A model generated the notes under the pieces. It was not told the DNA's origin. It searched no databases and worked only from the letters and a program-made list of their open reading frames with translations. A stretch of 64,000 nt of DNA from positions 4,869 to 68,868 of the forward strand of contig JBBQGG010000007.1 of assembly GCA_038322815.1 (NCBI GenBank), in the 5' to 3' direction. Of this stretch, positions 1 to 8,588 are shown piece after piece (position 1 is the first letter of the stretch; each line of letters opens with the position of its first letter). The stretch comes from PALSA-1296 sp038322815 (lineage in GTDB: Bacteria > Bacteroidota > Ignavibacteria > Palsa-1295). Both the position numbers and the translations under genes were made by a program.

Positions 1-1
1 C

Positions 2-70
2 TGGCAGATCGAAGGCAGAGCGCCGGAGGCGATCGCTGCGGAATTGGTGAAGGTTTTTGATGCGATGTAA
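2..70 (+). CDS. 3' end of an unidentified gene (partial)
   Basis: An open frame runs in from the left edge and ends at TAA 68-70, coding for a tail that reads GRAPEAIAAELVKVFDAM. The Ala/Glu-rich amphipathic helix resembles C-termini of glycosyltransferase-like enzymes such as LpxB, but 22 residues are too few to assign a family. A palindromic repeat and an intrinsic terminator follow it, so it probably ends a transcript upstream of rpoN. Confidence 0.5.
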   Translation, partial: WQIEGRAPEAIAAELVKVFDAM

Positions 71-76
71 ATAGAG

Positions 77-195
77 TGTCATTGCGAGAAGTGCTTTAGC
101 CTGACGAAGCAATCCCCTGATAGTTTGTAGAAAGCAACAGTCTATAATTATTCAGGGGATTGCTTCGGTCGCCTTCGGCGCCTCTCGCAATGACA
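77..195. repeat. Palindromic interspersed repeat, copy 1 (TGTCATTGCGAG family)
   Basis: The ends TGTCATTGCGAGA (77-89) and TCTCGCAATGACA (183-195) are perfect inverted repeats. An inner pair, GAAGCAATCCCCTGA and TCAGGGGATTGCTTC, is also inverted, so the whole element can fold into a long hairpin. It sits between the unknown left gene and rpoN. Further copies are at 6973-7075, 9425-9544 and 19902-20023. It codes for no protein and looks like a non-autonomous MITE/REP-like element. Confidence 0.9.
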
Positions 196-215
196 TAATA
201 GGTCACAGAAAATCC

Positions 216-243
216 CCGCGATTAAATCGCGGAATTTTTTTCT
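216..243 (+). terminator. Rho-independent terminator upstream of rpoN
   Basis: The stem CCGCGATT / AATCGCGG (8 bp with a one-base spacer, or 7 bp with a 3-nt loop) is followed directly by a run of T (235-241) and further T-rich sequence. It should end transcription of the gene that stops at position 70 and insulate rpoN. Confidence 0.75.
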
Positions 244-298
244 TTTGTTTTGAATCTGTTATTGGTATGATTTTTGTATAGTTAACAAAGAACACAGA

Positions 299-1813
299 AT
301 GCTTCAGTTACGGCAAAAAATGGGAATGCATCAGAAGATGACACCGCAGCAGGTGCAATATCTGAAGCTATTACAAACTCCCGCTGCCGAACTCGAAGCA
401 AAGATCAAAGAAGAACTCGATGATAATCCTCTCTTAGAAGAAGTCTCCGAAGAAGAACAGCAGCAGCAATCGGACCAAAATGAAGTAACTGAGCAGATCG
501 CCGGATCATCCGAACAAGCGGCAACCGAATCAGGAACGGTGCCTATAGAGCAGGCTGAGCGCAACAATGACTATACCCTCGAAGATTTCATGAACGATGA
601 AACTGAGGGTTTCAAAGCTCCACGCATTTCGCGTTCCGATGACGACGATGAAAATTCCGAACGTTTCCAACAGGCATCCGAAGAAAGTTTTACCGAATCT
701 CTTTCTTCACAACTTTCACTTTTAGGGTTATCGCCGCGCCTGCGCGTGCTTGCCGAAGAGATCATTGGTTCTCTCGATGAGGACGGATATCTGCGTGAGC
801 CTCTTGATCAGATCGTCCGCGATACCAGCATTTATTTTGGTGAAGAATATACGGAGATCGAAACTGAACGCCTGCTCAAGCGGATTCAGAGGCTCGATCC
901 TATAGGCGTTGCGGCGCGGAATCTGCAGGAATGTCTGATGGTCCAGCTCGAAGCGACCCACGAGCATTCACCGGCGCGCGAATTTGCGATGGAGATCATT
1001 CGCGATCAATACGAAAATTTCGTGAAGAAAAATTATCAGGTTCTGGCAAAGAAATTCCGCATGGAAGTTCATGACTTAAAGCCTGCCATTGATCTAATTC
1101 AGCACCTCAATCCCAAGCCCGGCGCTCCTTCGCGCCCTGCATCAGAAAGTGCGCGCTACATAACACCTGATTTTTATATTGAGAAAACTCCGAGCGGAAA
1201 AGATTTTGTTATTACGCTTAACGAGCGTGGCATTCCTACTCTTCGCGTCAATGCTTCCTATAAAGAGCTTGCAAAAAAGAAAGGCAGCAATGGCGCAAAG
1301 CCTTTACCGGACGATGCACGGGAATTTATTAATAAGAAATTTGAAGCAGCAAAATTTTTCTTACAGGCGATCTACCAGCGCCGCGAAACACTGATGCGGG
1401 TTATGACGGCACTTGTCCACCGGCAGCACGAATTTTTCGTGAGCGGTGAGAAGTATCTGAAGCCGATGATCTATAAGATCATCGCCGAAGAGATCGGAAT
1501 GGATATCTCGACGATCTGCCGTGTTGTCAACAGAAAATATTGCCAATGCGATTACGGAGTCTTCGAATTAAAATATTTTTTCAGTGAAGCAATTCCGCTC
1601 GAAGGCGGTGAAGGCGAAGCAGTTGCGAATAAAGTTGTGAAATCGCGTATTAAGGAGTTGATCGAATCAGAAAACCCCGCCAAGCCGCTGAATGACGATA
1701 AGCTTGTCGAGCTTCTTCGTGCCGATAGTTATGATCTTGCCCGCCGCACCGTTGCGAAGTACCGAGAGCAGATGCATATCCCTGTTGCAAGAATGCGAAA
1801 GAAGATAGTGTAG
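299..1813 (+). CDS. rpoN: RNA polymerase sigma-54 factor
   Basis: Sigma-54 directs core RNA polymerase to -24/-12 promoters that need AAA+ activators. The 504-residue length fits the family. Region I is Gln/Leu-rich (MHQKMTPQQVQYLKLLQTPA, about residues 10-29). An acidic region II (about 45-125, rich in E, Q and D) follows, then the core-binding domain (about 130-320). The helix-turn-helix reads DISTICRVVNRKY (about 402-414) and leads into the conserved FELKYFFS. The RpoN box ARRTVAKYRE lies near the C-terminus (about 482-491) and matches the family consensus exactly. The ATG at 299 gives the canonical N-terminus. No activator or sigma-54 target gene was recognised nearby. Confidence 0.97.
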   Translation: MLQLRQKMGMHQKMTPQQVQYLKLLQTPAAELEAKIKEELDDNPLLEEVSEEEQQQQSDQNEVTEQIAGSSEQAATESGTVPIEQAERNNDYTLEDFMNDETEGFKAPRISRSDDDDENSERFQQASEESFTESLSSQLSLLGLSPRLRVLAEEIIGSLDEDGYLREPLDQIVRDTSIYFGEEYTEIETERLLKRIQRLDPIGVAARNLQECLMVQLEATHEHSPAREFAMEIIRDQYENFVKKNYQVLAKKFRMEVHDLKPAIDLIQHLNPKPGAPSRPASESARYITPDFYIEKTPSGKDFVITLNERGIPTLRVNASYKELAKKKGSNGAKPLPDDAREFINKKFEAAKFFLQAIYQRRETLMRVMTALVHRQHEFFVSGEKYLKPMIYKIIAEEIGMDISTICRVVNRKYCQCDYGVFELKYFFSEAIPLEGGEGEAVANKVVKSRIKELIESENPAKPLNDDKLVELLRADSYDLARRTVAKYREQMHIPVARMRKKIV

Positions 1814-1820
1814 GGGAAAA

Positions 1821-3503
1821 TTATCTGACTATCGTAAAAGGCTTTGTTATTGTATTGGTCGGAGTATGTAATCTCATAAAATAATTTCCTGACGGAAGAT
1901 TTCCGACATTGTATTTTAAGTCGCCGGTTGAATTACTAAGGGAGACTGAGGCAATGGTATTGCCCATAAGCCCGACTATGTCTGCTTTGAGTACTTTATC
2001 CGAGCCGGAGGAATAGGCAATATTCAACACATTGGTACACGGATTTGGATAAAGATCAAGAGCAGCTACATTTACAATATCATTACTATGCACTGCAGCC
2101 TGGCCGTCTTCAAGTTTTGCCATATACATTGAGCCACCAAAATCTGGAAATAGAGGGGCACCAGTCTCACCGAGTACAACAATCTTATTATCATGCGAAA
2201 TGAAGACATTTAGAATTTCATCCTTCAAACTATCTACGCCCCAGGTATATTGCCAAACTGGTTTTCCTTGAGGATCGATTTTTGCTAAATACATATCCCA
2301 ATTCAAACGATTATTGTTTATAACGGTAGAGTGATAATCGCCGGCTGCACCGCCGAGAATAAAATTACCATCGTTATATGATGTGACACAAATAGGGTGG
2401 ATATAAGTATGAGAGTCCATTCCGAATGTCTTTTCCCATAATATATCACCGCTACTGCTTATCAATGCCGTAAAAACATTTTCTTTGGCTACACCATCGA
2501 AAGCTTCACCTGTAAGAAGAATATTTCCATCATTTGTTTCGATAAGTGAATTCACGAATAAAGACGAGCCTGATTGTATACTCTTACTCCAAAGTATGTT
2601 ACCGGCGCTGTCGGTCTTAAAGAGCAGACAATCGGAAATACGTTTACTAGAATCTATGGCATGTGTCCGTTTTACGCCAAAAACTAAATTTGCATCATGC
2701 GTTTCAATAAGTGATATTGCAGATGCATCAATATTAGCCTCTATCGAATAAGGGAGAGTCCATTGAATTATACCTGAATTATCTATTTTTGAAACGAATA
2801 AACTGTCGTATTTACGCGTCCAAATAGAATTCATTGCCGTGCTGAAATACCCGCCATCATGCGACTTAATAAGACTAGAATATCCATTCGGAAAGTAGGA
2901 ATTGATACTATCCGTGAAATTGGATGCCTGTATATTTATTTCGTTATCAGTGATAACTTGGCAAAAAAAGCCTGAAGGGATGGCAAAAAAGTTCCTTTTC
3001 TTCCCCACAAAATAAAAACCGTTATTGTTTGGCTTCTTTTCTGCTAATGCTATATCGATAGCAGTATCCGTGCTTCCGTAATGTGTACGTTTTATTTCAT
3101 TACCAGAAACATCTATTTTTAAAAAATATTTGACATAACCCACATCCCCACAAACTGCGAATTTGCCATCATCGGATTCATTAATAGCTTGAGGCACAAT
3201 CATAGGATTGGAGAAATCACCCGATGTATATGAATTTTGCCAAATCAGAGACGACGGAGAATTTGGTGGAAGTAATGAAAGGTTGGGCACAGTAAGGGAC
3301 CTGTCACTTATCTGTATAAGTGAAATAAAATTTTTATTTTCACGGCTGTACCAAGTTTCGCCATAATCCGTCGAAAGGTAAATGCTTCCGTCCGTCTTTT
3401 TGTGACAAATATTTTTGCATAATGATGGATGAGTTTGAGCCATCAAAGTGCCGCCTAATAAAATTACAATTACCGGGATAATACTTATGTGAGAATATTT
3501 CAT
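1821..3503 (-). CDS. Secreted beta-propeller-like protein with T9SS type A sorting domain
   Basis: The 560-residue protein starts with a Sec signal peptide (MKYSHISIIPVIVILLGGTL, cleavage likely after MAQ). The middle contains repeated units of the type 'DGG/DGN-[YF]...W...[DS].G', for example SHDGGYFSTAMNS, THDANLVFGVKR, TNDGNILLTGEAF and YNDGNFILGG, as in proteins built from delta-60-like or PQQ-like blades. The last ~80 residues form a Por secretion-system C-terminal domain (LDLYPNPCTNVLNIAYSS ... GNYFMRLHTPTNTITKPFTIV). It should therefore be exported by T9SS to the cell surface. It lies 36 bp downstream of the Cys-rich gene at 3540-4244 and behind an ECF sigma gene, and may share their transcript. 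The ligand or activity is unknown. Confidence 0.85.
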   Translation of the reverse strand: MKYSHISIIPVIVILLGGTLMAQTHPSLCKNICHKKTDGSIYLSTDYGETWYSRENKNFISLIQISDRSLTVPNLSLLPPNSPSSLIWQNSYTSGDFSNPMIVPQAINESDDGKFAVCGDVGYVKYFLKIDVSGNEIKRTHYGSTDTAIDIALAEKKPNNNGFYFVGKKRNFFAIPSGFFCQVITDNEINIQASNFTDSINSYFPNGYSSLIKSHDGGYFSTAMNSIWTRKYDSLFVSKIDNSGIIQWTLPYSIEANIDASAISLIETHDANLVFGVKRTHAIDSSKRISDCLLFKTDSAGNILWSKSIQSGSSLFVNSLIETNDGNILLTGEAFDGVAKENVFTALISSSGDILWEKTFGMDSHTYIHPICVTSYNDGNFILGGAAGDYHSTVINNNRLNWDMYLAKIDPQGKPVWQYTWGVDSLKDEILNVFISHDNKIVVLGETGAPLFPDFGGSMYMAKLEDGQAAVHSNDIVNVAALDLYPNPCTNVLNIAYSSGSDKVLKADIVGLMGNTIASVSLSNSTGDLKYNVGNLPSGNYFMRLHTPTNTITKPFTIVR

Positions 3504-3539
3504 GCCTCGTCTCCATATAAAATTTTAAACATAGTATTG

Positions 3540-4244
3540 TTAGTGTGTAAGGGCAGTAGACCCGCAGAATGCCCTGCATCCGCTATGGAAAAGCGCCCCC
3601 GAAGGAAGAGGTACAATATCGGAGCTACAATCTGGCGCCGGGTTTTGCGTTTGAACCCACGTATCAGTCTCTTCATCAGTATGTGTTGTAGTGTTATAAC
3701 AAAAAGTCGTTTGTAAAAGGCAACAGAGCTGAGTGGAACAAGGTTGCTTCTCGACTCTTGTCACTTGATGTGCCGGATCGTCGATATAGACCCAGTCAAC
3801 GCATGATTCATAAGAACCTTGGTAAGTTACAGGTCCGTGATTAGGGCATTCATACAGATACTTATACGGCGGAGGTCCTCCAGCATAGGCTTGATCAAAC
3901 CATTTTTGAGCAATTACATGGAATCCCTCATCAAAAACCCAGGTAACGAAATCCCAATTTATTGAACCGCCAGTTCCACTAAAAAGAGCGGCGACGTATG
4001 TGCTACAAGGGACAGACGGAGTTGCCCAATAAACTTTTGGGAATGAAAGCGTCATAGTTCCATTTGGGCACAGTTGCCAAGCTACTAAATAGGTTATACT
4101 ACAGCCTGGAAAACCAGGCAAACTTATTGTTTCGTAACTATGTCCATATGTAGCAGAGTCGCAACTTGGAAAGCAATATGTTGGCTCTTGAGCAACAACT
4201 GGTGTTACCATGGTTACTTGAACTACGACAAATAAGGCAAGCAT
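3540..4244 (-). CDS. Secreted cysteine-rich protein of unknown function
   Basis: No family was recognised. The 234-residue product has a hydrophobic leader ending in VVAQ, then about 18 cysteines, including CFPSC, CSTQLCCLLQ and CRAFCGS, which suggests a disulfide-stabilised extracellular protein. The leader from ATG 4244 lacks basic residues. Upstream, ATG 4298-4300 opens MKTLLYMGSQKK in another frame, up to a run of seven A (minus strand; T run at 4264-4270). One additional A would join it to the hydrophobic stretch and give a classic signal peptide. The real gene may therefore begin at 4300 with a homopolymer indel, either a sequencing error or a phase-variable tract. It precedes the T9SS protein gene by 36 bp. 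Confidence 0.7.
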   Translation of the reverse strand: MLALFVVVQVTMVTPVVAQEPTYCFPSCDSATYGHSYETISLPGFPGCSITYLVAWQLCPNGTMTLSFPKVYWATPSVPCSTYVAALFSGTGGSINWDFVTWVFDEGFHVIAQKWFDQAYAGGPPPYKYLYECPNHGPVTYQGSYESCVDWVYIDDPAHQVTRVEKQPCSTQLCCLLQTTFCYNTTTHTDEETDTWVQTQNPAPDCSSDIVPLPSGALFHSGCRAFCGSTALTH

Positions 4245-4410
4245 TAAAAGAAAGAGGCTTCCCTTTTTTTCTGTGACCCCATATAAAGTAAAGTTTTCAT
4301 AGCACTGTCAGATGAATGATGAATGTTTGAATACCAAAACATTATATGTCTTTTCTCCTTCAAAAACTGACACGAAAAAAGAAAATAATTTAAATAATTT
4401 TCAAAATCGC

Positions 4411-4983
4411 TTATTTCGCTTCGTTTTCGTTTTCGGTTTTCGGTTTTCGGGTGTAAACGGTTGACCGCCCACTGTCAGCATTCCTATTAGTTCCGCTCAT
4501 ATCTTTTTTTGCAATTACTGATAATCTTTCAATAATTCTTTTATGCCGCTGTTCCAGTGTATTCTTTTTAATTCCGGTAATTATTGCAATTTCTTTGAAT
4601 GGAATCTCATCCATTCGCATTTGCAGCAGATCTTTTTCATCTTGCTTTAGCTCGAGCATCAATTGGTTAAGCGTTTCGGCTACAGTAAATTCTAATTCCA
4701 AATCATCCTGAGAAGGGAAGTCAATTCCTCTCGCAGTAAAGCCTTCAATGCTTGAAGTTTTTTTCCTCTTCCGGTCAGTCGTCTCATGGTAAAGATTTCT
4801 ATAGGCAATCGTGTAAAGCAGTCCAGTCGTTTGCTCTTCGGTTGAGTATTTCAGGCATACTTCAATTGCTTCGGAAAGTGCATCATAAATAACTTCCGCG
4901 TCAACGGTACTGTATTTTCTGTGTAAAATAGCAAATAGCTTCCGAAGAATTCGGTCGGCAGAATCAGGTTCTTTAAATATCAT
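4411..4983 (-). CDS. ECF-type RNA polymerase sigma factor
   Basis: The 190-residue protein has a sigma-2-like N-terminal part (about residues 10-75, ending LLYTIAYRNLYHETTDRKRK) and a sigma-4 helix-turn-helix (about 118-155) containing MDEIPFKEIAIITGIKKNTL followed by EQRHKRIIERL. This is the architecture of extracytoplasmic-function sigma factors. No anti-sigma gene is adjacent. The genes downstream on the same strand code for secreted proteins and may be its targets. The Lys/Glu/Asn C-terminal tail (KPKTENENEAK) is coded by a short repeat array. A TAnnTTTG promoter box lies about 55 bp upstream of the start. Confidence 0.85.
   Translation of the reverse strand: MIFKEPDSADRILRKLFAILHRKYSTVDAEVIYDALSEAIEVCLKYSTEEQTTGLLYTIAYRNLYHETTDRKRKKTSSIEGFTARGIDFPSQDDLELEFTVAETLNQLMLELKQDEKDLLQMRMDEIPFKEIAIITGIKKNTLEQRHKRIIERLSVIAKKDMSGTNRNADSGRSTVYTRKPKTENENEAK
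4422..4450. repeat. Short 6/7-bp tandem repeat inside the sigma-factor gene
   Basis: Units of CGTTTT, CGTTTT, CGGTTTT and CGGTTTT run through the 3' end of the ECF sigma gene and code its polar tail KPKTENENEAK on the minus strand. The period is 6 at one end and 7 at the other. It resembles the heptanucleotide arrays elsewhere in the window. Confidence 0.65.
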
Positions 4984-5036
4984 ATCGTCACGAGTTGATA
5001 TGTGAATAGCTAATACGAGGCACTAAGGCACTTTTA

Positions 5037-5044
5037 CAAATATA
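5037..5044 (-). promoter_or_regulatory. TAnnTTTG -7 box for the ECF sigma gene
   Basis: TATATTTG read on the minus strand, about 53 bp upstream of the sigma gene start. It matches the Bacteroidota-type -7 consensus TAnnTTTG. No clear TTTG -33 box lies at the usual 19-bp spacing. Confidence 0.5.
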
Positions 5045-5104
5045 AGCATATTTCGGGATTCTTCACTATACTTCGCGTCGTTTAGCAAGACTATTTATTT
5101 CATA

Positions 5105-6385
5105 ATGATGATTTTCAAAAGATCTCTTCTTTTTTTCTTTTTAATCTCTTTCTTCTTTACTTCTGCAAGCAGCCAAGTCCGCACAGGTCTTGATAATCTC
5201 GTTTCGGAGAAATTTGTACAGCTTAAAGGAAAAAAAATCGGACTTATTTGTAATCAAACCTCACGTACTTTAAATGGTGAATTTGCGCCGAAGCTTTTTG
5301 TAAAGCAGAAATCTTTTAAGCTTGTTTCATTATTTTCTCCCGAGCATGGATTATTGGGCGAGCGCAAAGCCGGAGTTCCGAGCGATAGCGCGGAAACATT
5401 TGAGGGCGTACCTGTCTATTCCCTTTATGGCAGCAATCGCAAACCGGCTCGCTCGATGCTCCGGGGCATTGATGCTTTAGTTTTTGATATTCAGGATATC
5501 GGTGTTCGTCCTTATACATATCTTTCAACGATGATCTATGCAATGGAAGCTGCGGCGGAAAACAATGTGCAGTTCATTGTTCTCGATAGACCGAATCCGT
5601 TATCAGGTGAACGCATCGAAGGAAATATTTTAGATACTTCGCTTCGCTCATTTGTAGGCGCAATTCCTGTTCCGTATTTGCATGGGATGACGCTTGGTGA
5701 ACTTGCAAAAATGGCGAAGGGCGAAAAGTGGTTTCACGGAGCAGAGAAATTAAAGCTTACTATTATCAGAATGACGGGATGGGAAAGATCGATGTATTGG
5801 AATGAGACTGGTTTGAAATGGACAAGTCCAAGCCCTAACATTCCTACTTTCGAAAATGCAGTTGGCTGTGCGATGTTCGGCGCGATCGGAGAGCTTGGAA
5901 TTCTTTCTGTCGGTATTGGCTCCGATAAACCATTTTTAAGGCTTGGTTCGAAACTTGTAAAACCGGAAATGTTAGAACATGTTCTTGCGTCATCACTTCC
6001 TCATGAAATTTCCGCAAAGCGAGAAGATTACACCGTGCCGTATGGAGACTCGACTAAAACATTTTTAGGAATGGAGATCGAATTGCCAAAAGATATGCAT
6101 AAGTTCAAGCTCGAAGAGTTATATGCATCGCAATTTGTTATAATGAATCAATTACTTGCCGATACAGTGTTCGCAAGATCATTTAAAGCTTTACCGGCAA
6201 GTACAAAAAAAATGTTTGAGAAAGTTACCGGCTCCAAACATGTATTTACCATATTGCAAATGCCTAAAAAGAATGATGAAGGTTTTGTTCATTGGCAAGA
6301 CGAAGCTTCACTTTTTCATATAGCTTGGAAAGATGGTCCTGTTACATTTCGGACCATGCGGAAAAAATATTTGCTTTACCAATAA
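5105..6385 (+). CDS. namZ: Exo-beta-N-acetylmuramidase NamZ family (DUF1343, GH171)
   Basis: Family members remove terminal MurNAc from peptidoglycan fragments outside the cytoplasm. The 426-residue protein has a Sec signal peptide (a Phe-rich core ending SASSQ). The mature part shows the DUF1343 signature: GLICNQTS, LFSPEHGLLGERKAG, VFDIQDIGVRPYTYLSTM and FIVLDRPNPLSGERIEG. The acidic residue in SPEHG is in a strongly conserved position and is a likely catalytic residue. The start could be either of the two tandem Met codons (5105 or 5108). With MurQ at 62433 it supplies two steps of MurNAc salvage, although the two genes are not adjacent. Confidence 0.9.
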   Translation: MMIFKRSLLFFFLISFFFTSASSQVRTGLDNLVSEKFVQLKGKKIGLICNQTSRTLNGEFAPKLFVKQKSFKLVSLFSPEHGLLGERKAGVPSDSAETFEGVPVYSLYGSNRKPARSMLRGIDALVFDIQDIGVRPYTYLSTMIYAMEAAAENNVQFIVLDRPNPLSGERIEGNILDTSLRSFVGAIPVPYLHGMTLGELAKMAKGEKWFHGAEKLKLTIIRMTGWERSMYWNETGLKWTSPSPNIPTFENAVGCAMFGAIGELGILSVGIGSDKPFLRLGSKLVKPEMLEHVLASSLPHEISAKREDYTVPYGDSTKTFLGMEIELPKDMHKFKLEELYASQFVIMNQLLADTVFARSFKALPASTKKMFEKVTGSKHVFTILQMPKKNDEGFVHWQDEASLFHIAWKDGPVTFRTMRKKYLLYQ

Positions 6386-6392
6386 TAAAAAA

Positions 6393-6773
6393 ATGGCAGA
6401 ACAATTCACCTATCAACCCGGTGTTTGCAATATTGATAGGACCGGCATTCAATGGAGAAAAAGACTTGCGTATATTTGTTTGATAGCAGGGGTACTGTCC
6501 CTTCTTCTTCTGTACTTCTTTCATGTAGGACTTATCGTTCGGTTTATTATTTCCGCGGGATTCGGATTTACGACTTCGTTGAATTTTCTTCAGGCAAGCG
6601 AGCACTTTTGTGTTATCAATGCATCAAAGAGAACATTTGAAAGCTCAATGCATCAAACAAAGATCATGGATGATCTTTATAAAGATATAGATATGAGAAA
6701 GACACGAAGTATGATGGGGAAAGCGTTGATCTATTCTTTGGCGACAGGATGCTTAGGACTTTTGCCCCTCTAA
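6393..6773 (+). CDS. Small membrane protein of unknown function
   Basis: The frame is open from further upstream, but the ATG at 6393, 7 bp after the namZ stop, gives a clean 126-residue product. An upstream start at 6333 would lie inside namZ. One long hydrophobic stretch (about residues 26-58, LAYICLIAGVLSLLLLYFF and on through VRFIISAGF) probably forms two membrane segments. A second short hydrophobic segment lies at the C-terminus. The soluble part contains HQTKIMDDLYKDIDMRKTR. No family was recognised. It is likely cotranscribed with namZ. Confidence 0.6.
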   Translation: MAEQFTYQPGVCNIDRTGIQWRKRLAYICLIAGVLSLLLLYFFHVGLIVRFIISAGFGFTTSLNFLQASEHFCVINASKRTFESSMHQTKIMDDLYKDIDMRKTRSMMGKALIYSLATGCLGLLPL

Positions 6774-6872
6774 TTTTTTCTCTGCTGCTTTTTTCTCTGC
6801 CCATACATCTTTATAGCAGATATAGATAATCCCAGCCATTCCGGCAACCATTCCAAAAAAGAAAATAAGCAT
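6753..6872 (-). CDS. 39-residue single-pass membrane protein
   Basis: This short frame reads MLIFFFGMVAGMAGIIYICY and then KDVWAEKKAAEKKLEGQKS. It has one membrane helix with a GxxxG-like Gly pattern, followed by a charged Lys/Glu/Ala cytoplasmic-type tail. That composition is very unlike a random non-coding frame. It converges with the preceding gene, overlapping its last 21 bp. No family was recognised. Confidence 0.5.
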   Translation of the reverse strand: MLIFFFGMVAGMAGIIYICYKDVWAEKKAAEKKLEGQKS

Positions 6873-6948
6873 AGTAGTTCGTGATAATTAGTTGTTGTGT
6901 CAAGATAACGGATTACGTGAGAAATTAGTTTTCTGGAAAATAATATCT

Positions 6949-7075
6949 TCCTCGCAATGACGACTCAATATAACGTCTTTGCGAGCGCAGCGAAGCAATC
7001 TAAAATTCAAGGGTTTATGAATCCGAAAGTGTAGATTGCTTCGTCAGTCGCTCCGCTCCATCCTCGCAATGACGT
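6949..7075. repeat. Palindromic repeat, copy 2, with a solo half-end
   Basis: ACGTCtTTGCGAG (6973-6985) and CTCGCAATGACGT (7063-7075) are inverted ends with one mismatch. The inner GAAGCAATCTA / TAGATTGCTTC pair is also inverted. A separate end fragment, TCCTCGCAATGACG, lies at 6949-6962 in the same orientation as the right end, so a second copy may have been truncated here. The element abuts the stop codon of the MFS gene, which begins 2 bp further on. Together with the 39-residue ORF it accounts for the gap between 6774 and 7076. Confidence 0.85.
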
Positions 7076-7076
7076 C

Positions 7077-8402
7077 TTACAATGCCATAACCTGATTATA
7101 CATTTCCACTCGTATTGCTTTCGATCCGCTCTTCTCGGCAATGACCGATAGACTGGGAAGTTTCCGGACGAAACGGTATGTAAGCGAGGCGACGATTACG
7201 AGTATTATTGAATCTGTCCAAAGGGCGACTCCTACTCCATACTCATGCGCTAAAAATCCTGCAAGCAAACTTCCGAAGGGAAATAATCCGGCGAAGGCAA
7301 GTGAGTATATGCCCATCACTCTTCCTCGTAATTCATCGGGTACAAATCTTTGTAATGTGGAATTCGCTGTGATGAAAAATGTAATGACACTCCAACCTGT
7401 AACTCCTAAACAGAAAAGTACGGGTACCGTAGAATTGAAAAGCGGGATAAGACTGATCGAAGCAATAAATGTTGCAATAGAAAAATACACCATAAATCTG
7501 GCGCGCAATTTATTGCTGAATGCAGCCTGTGTTAAAGCGGCGACAAGAGCACCAAGACCATTTGCTGAGAGTAAAGCCCCATACGTTGCTGAGTTTCCTT
7601 TTAATACTTCGACTGCAATCACAGGAAGATTCACGGTATAACTCCAAGCAAAGAGTGTCATCGCTACTACAAGAACCATCAGTGCTCTGAAATTCGGAAT
7701 AGTATATAAATAGCGTATGCCAACTTTCATTGATTGCACACGCGACTCATCTTTCAATCTTCTGTTGCGCACTTCATGTGGCATACGCATCATGAGTAAT
7801 CCGATGATCACTGCAAGAAATGAAACACCATTAATAAGAAAGCATAGCTCGATTGAAACGGTTGCAATGATTAGTGCTCCAAGTGCCGGACCGATGAGTC
7901 GAGCAGCATTGAAGATCGCAGAGTTCAGAGCAACGGCATTCGGAACATCTTCTTTACCGACCATCTCAACAACAAATGCCTGGCGTGTGGGAAGATCAAA
8001 GGCAATCGTTGCACCGGAAAGCAAATTTACAAGACCAAGTATCCAAATAGCGGTCCAGTTTTGCCATACAAAGAATGCAAGAAGAAAAGCAAAAATGCCG
8101 AGCAGTGATTGCGTAATGAGAATGATCTTGCGCTTGGGGAATTCATCGGCAATTGTTCCGGCATAGACTCCGAGGAAAAGAATTGGTACAGCGCCAAGAA
8201 ATCCCATTAGGCCCAGTGCTCGTGAATCCTTCGTGATCGAATAGACAAGCCATGCCAGCGCAGTATTCTGCAGCCACGTTCCGATCAGTGAAACGCATTG
8301 CCCCAGAAAGAACAAACGGTAATTGCGATGGCGTATCGAGCGGAACGTCGTACGGAAAAGATCGGAAAAACGTGCAATAGGATGATATGAACTGAAATGC
8401 AT
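7077..8402 (-). CDS. MFS transporter (PF05977/EntS-like exporter)
   Basis: A 12-helix major facilitator of the transmembrane-effector type, probably exporting a small hydrophobic compound. The N-terminal signature FRSIRHRNYRLFFLGQCVSL and then IGTWLQNTALAWLVY is typical of this group. The inter-helix motif GTIADEFPKRKIILITQ follows (motif A). Later motifs include NSTLQRFVPDELRGRVMGIY. The frame is open to 8579, but ATG 8402 (MHFSSYHPIARF) gives the normal N-terminus; the extra 59 residues would be non-homologous and would reach into the divergent cytochrome oxidase gene's control region. 441 residues fits the family. The substrate is unknown. Confidence 0.88.
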   Translation of the reverse strand: MHFSSYHPIARFSDLFRTTFRSIRHRNYRLFFLGQCVSLIGTWLQNTALAWLVYSITKDSRALGLMGFLGAVPILFLGVYAGTIADEFPKRKIILITQSLLGIFAFLLAFFVWQNWTAIWILGLVNLLSGATIAFDLPTRQAFVVEMVGKEDVPNAVALNSAIFNAARLIGPALGALIIATVSIELCFLINGVSFLAVIIGLLMMRMPHEVRNRRLKDESRVQSMKVGIRYLYTIPNFRALMVLVVAMTLFAWSYTVNLPVIAVEVLKGNSATYGALLSANGLGALVAALTQAAFSNKLRARFMVYFSIATFIASISLIPLFNSTVPVLFCLGVTGWSVITFFITANSTLQRFVPDELRGRVMGIYSLAFAGLFPFGSLLAGFLAHEYGVGVALWTDSIILVIVASLTYRFVRKLPSLSVIAEKSGSKAIRVEMYNQVMAL

Positions 8403-8546
8403 AGTTATTATTACGAAATTATCACAATGAAGTTGCATAAGTTTTGTCAGCGGAACGGGTGTTACTCCCTTCGTATCTGTGTATTGATGATTATCGCAAA
8501 AAACCCTTAAATCCGAAAAATCACGGTTCAGACCATATTTTCTCTG

Positions 8547-8554
8547 TATATTTG
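8547..8554 (+). promoter_or_regulatory. TAnnTTTG -7 box for the cytochrome oxidase genes
   Basis: TATATTTG followed by CATT, 34 bp before the GTG start of the subunit III gene. It matches the G-TAnnTTTG-CA motif found before at least nine other genes here. It predicts a leader of about 28 nt. Confidence 0.55.
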
Positions 8555-8588
8555 CATTCAGAATATTCACCAAAATCATTGAGAAATC

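Noticed and set aside
8403..8579. Longer start of the MFS gene at 8579
   Set aside because: The extra 59 residues have no family counterpart and cover the promoter region of the divergent ctaE gene.
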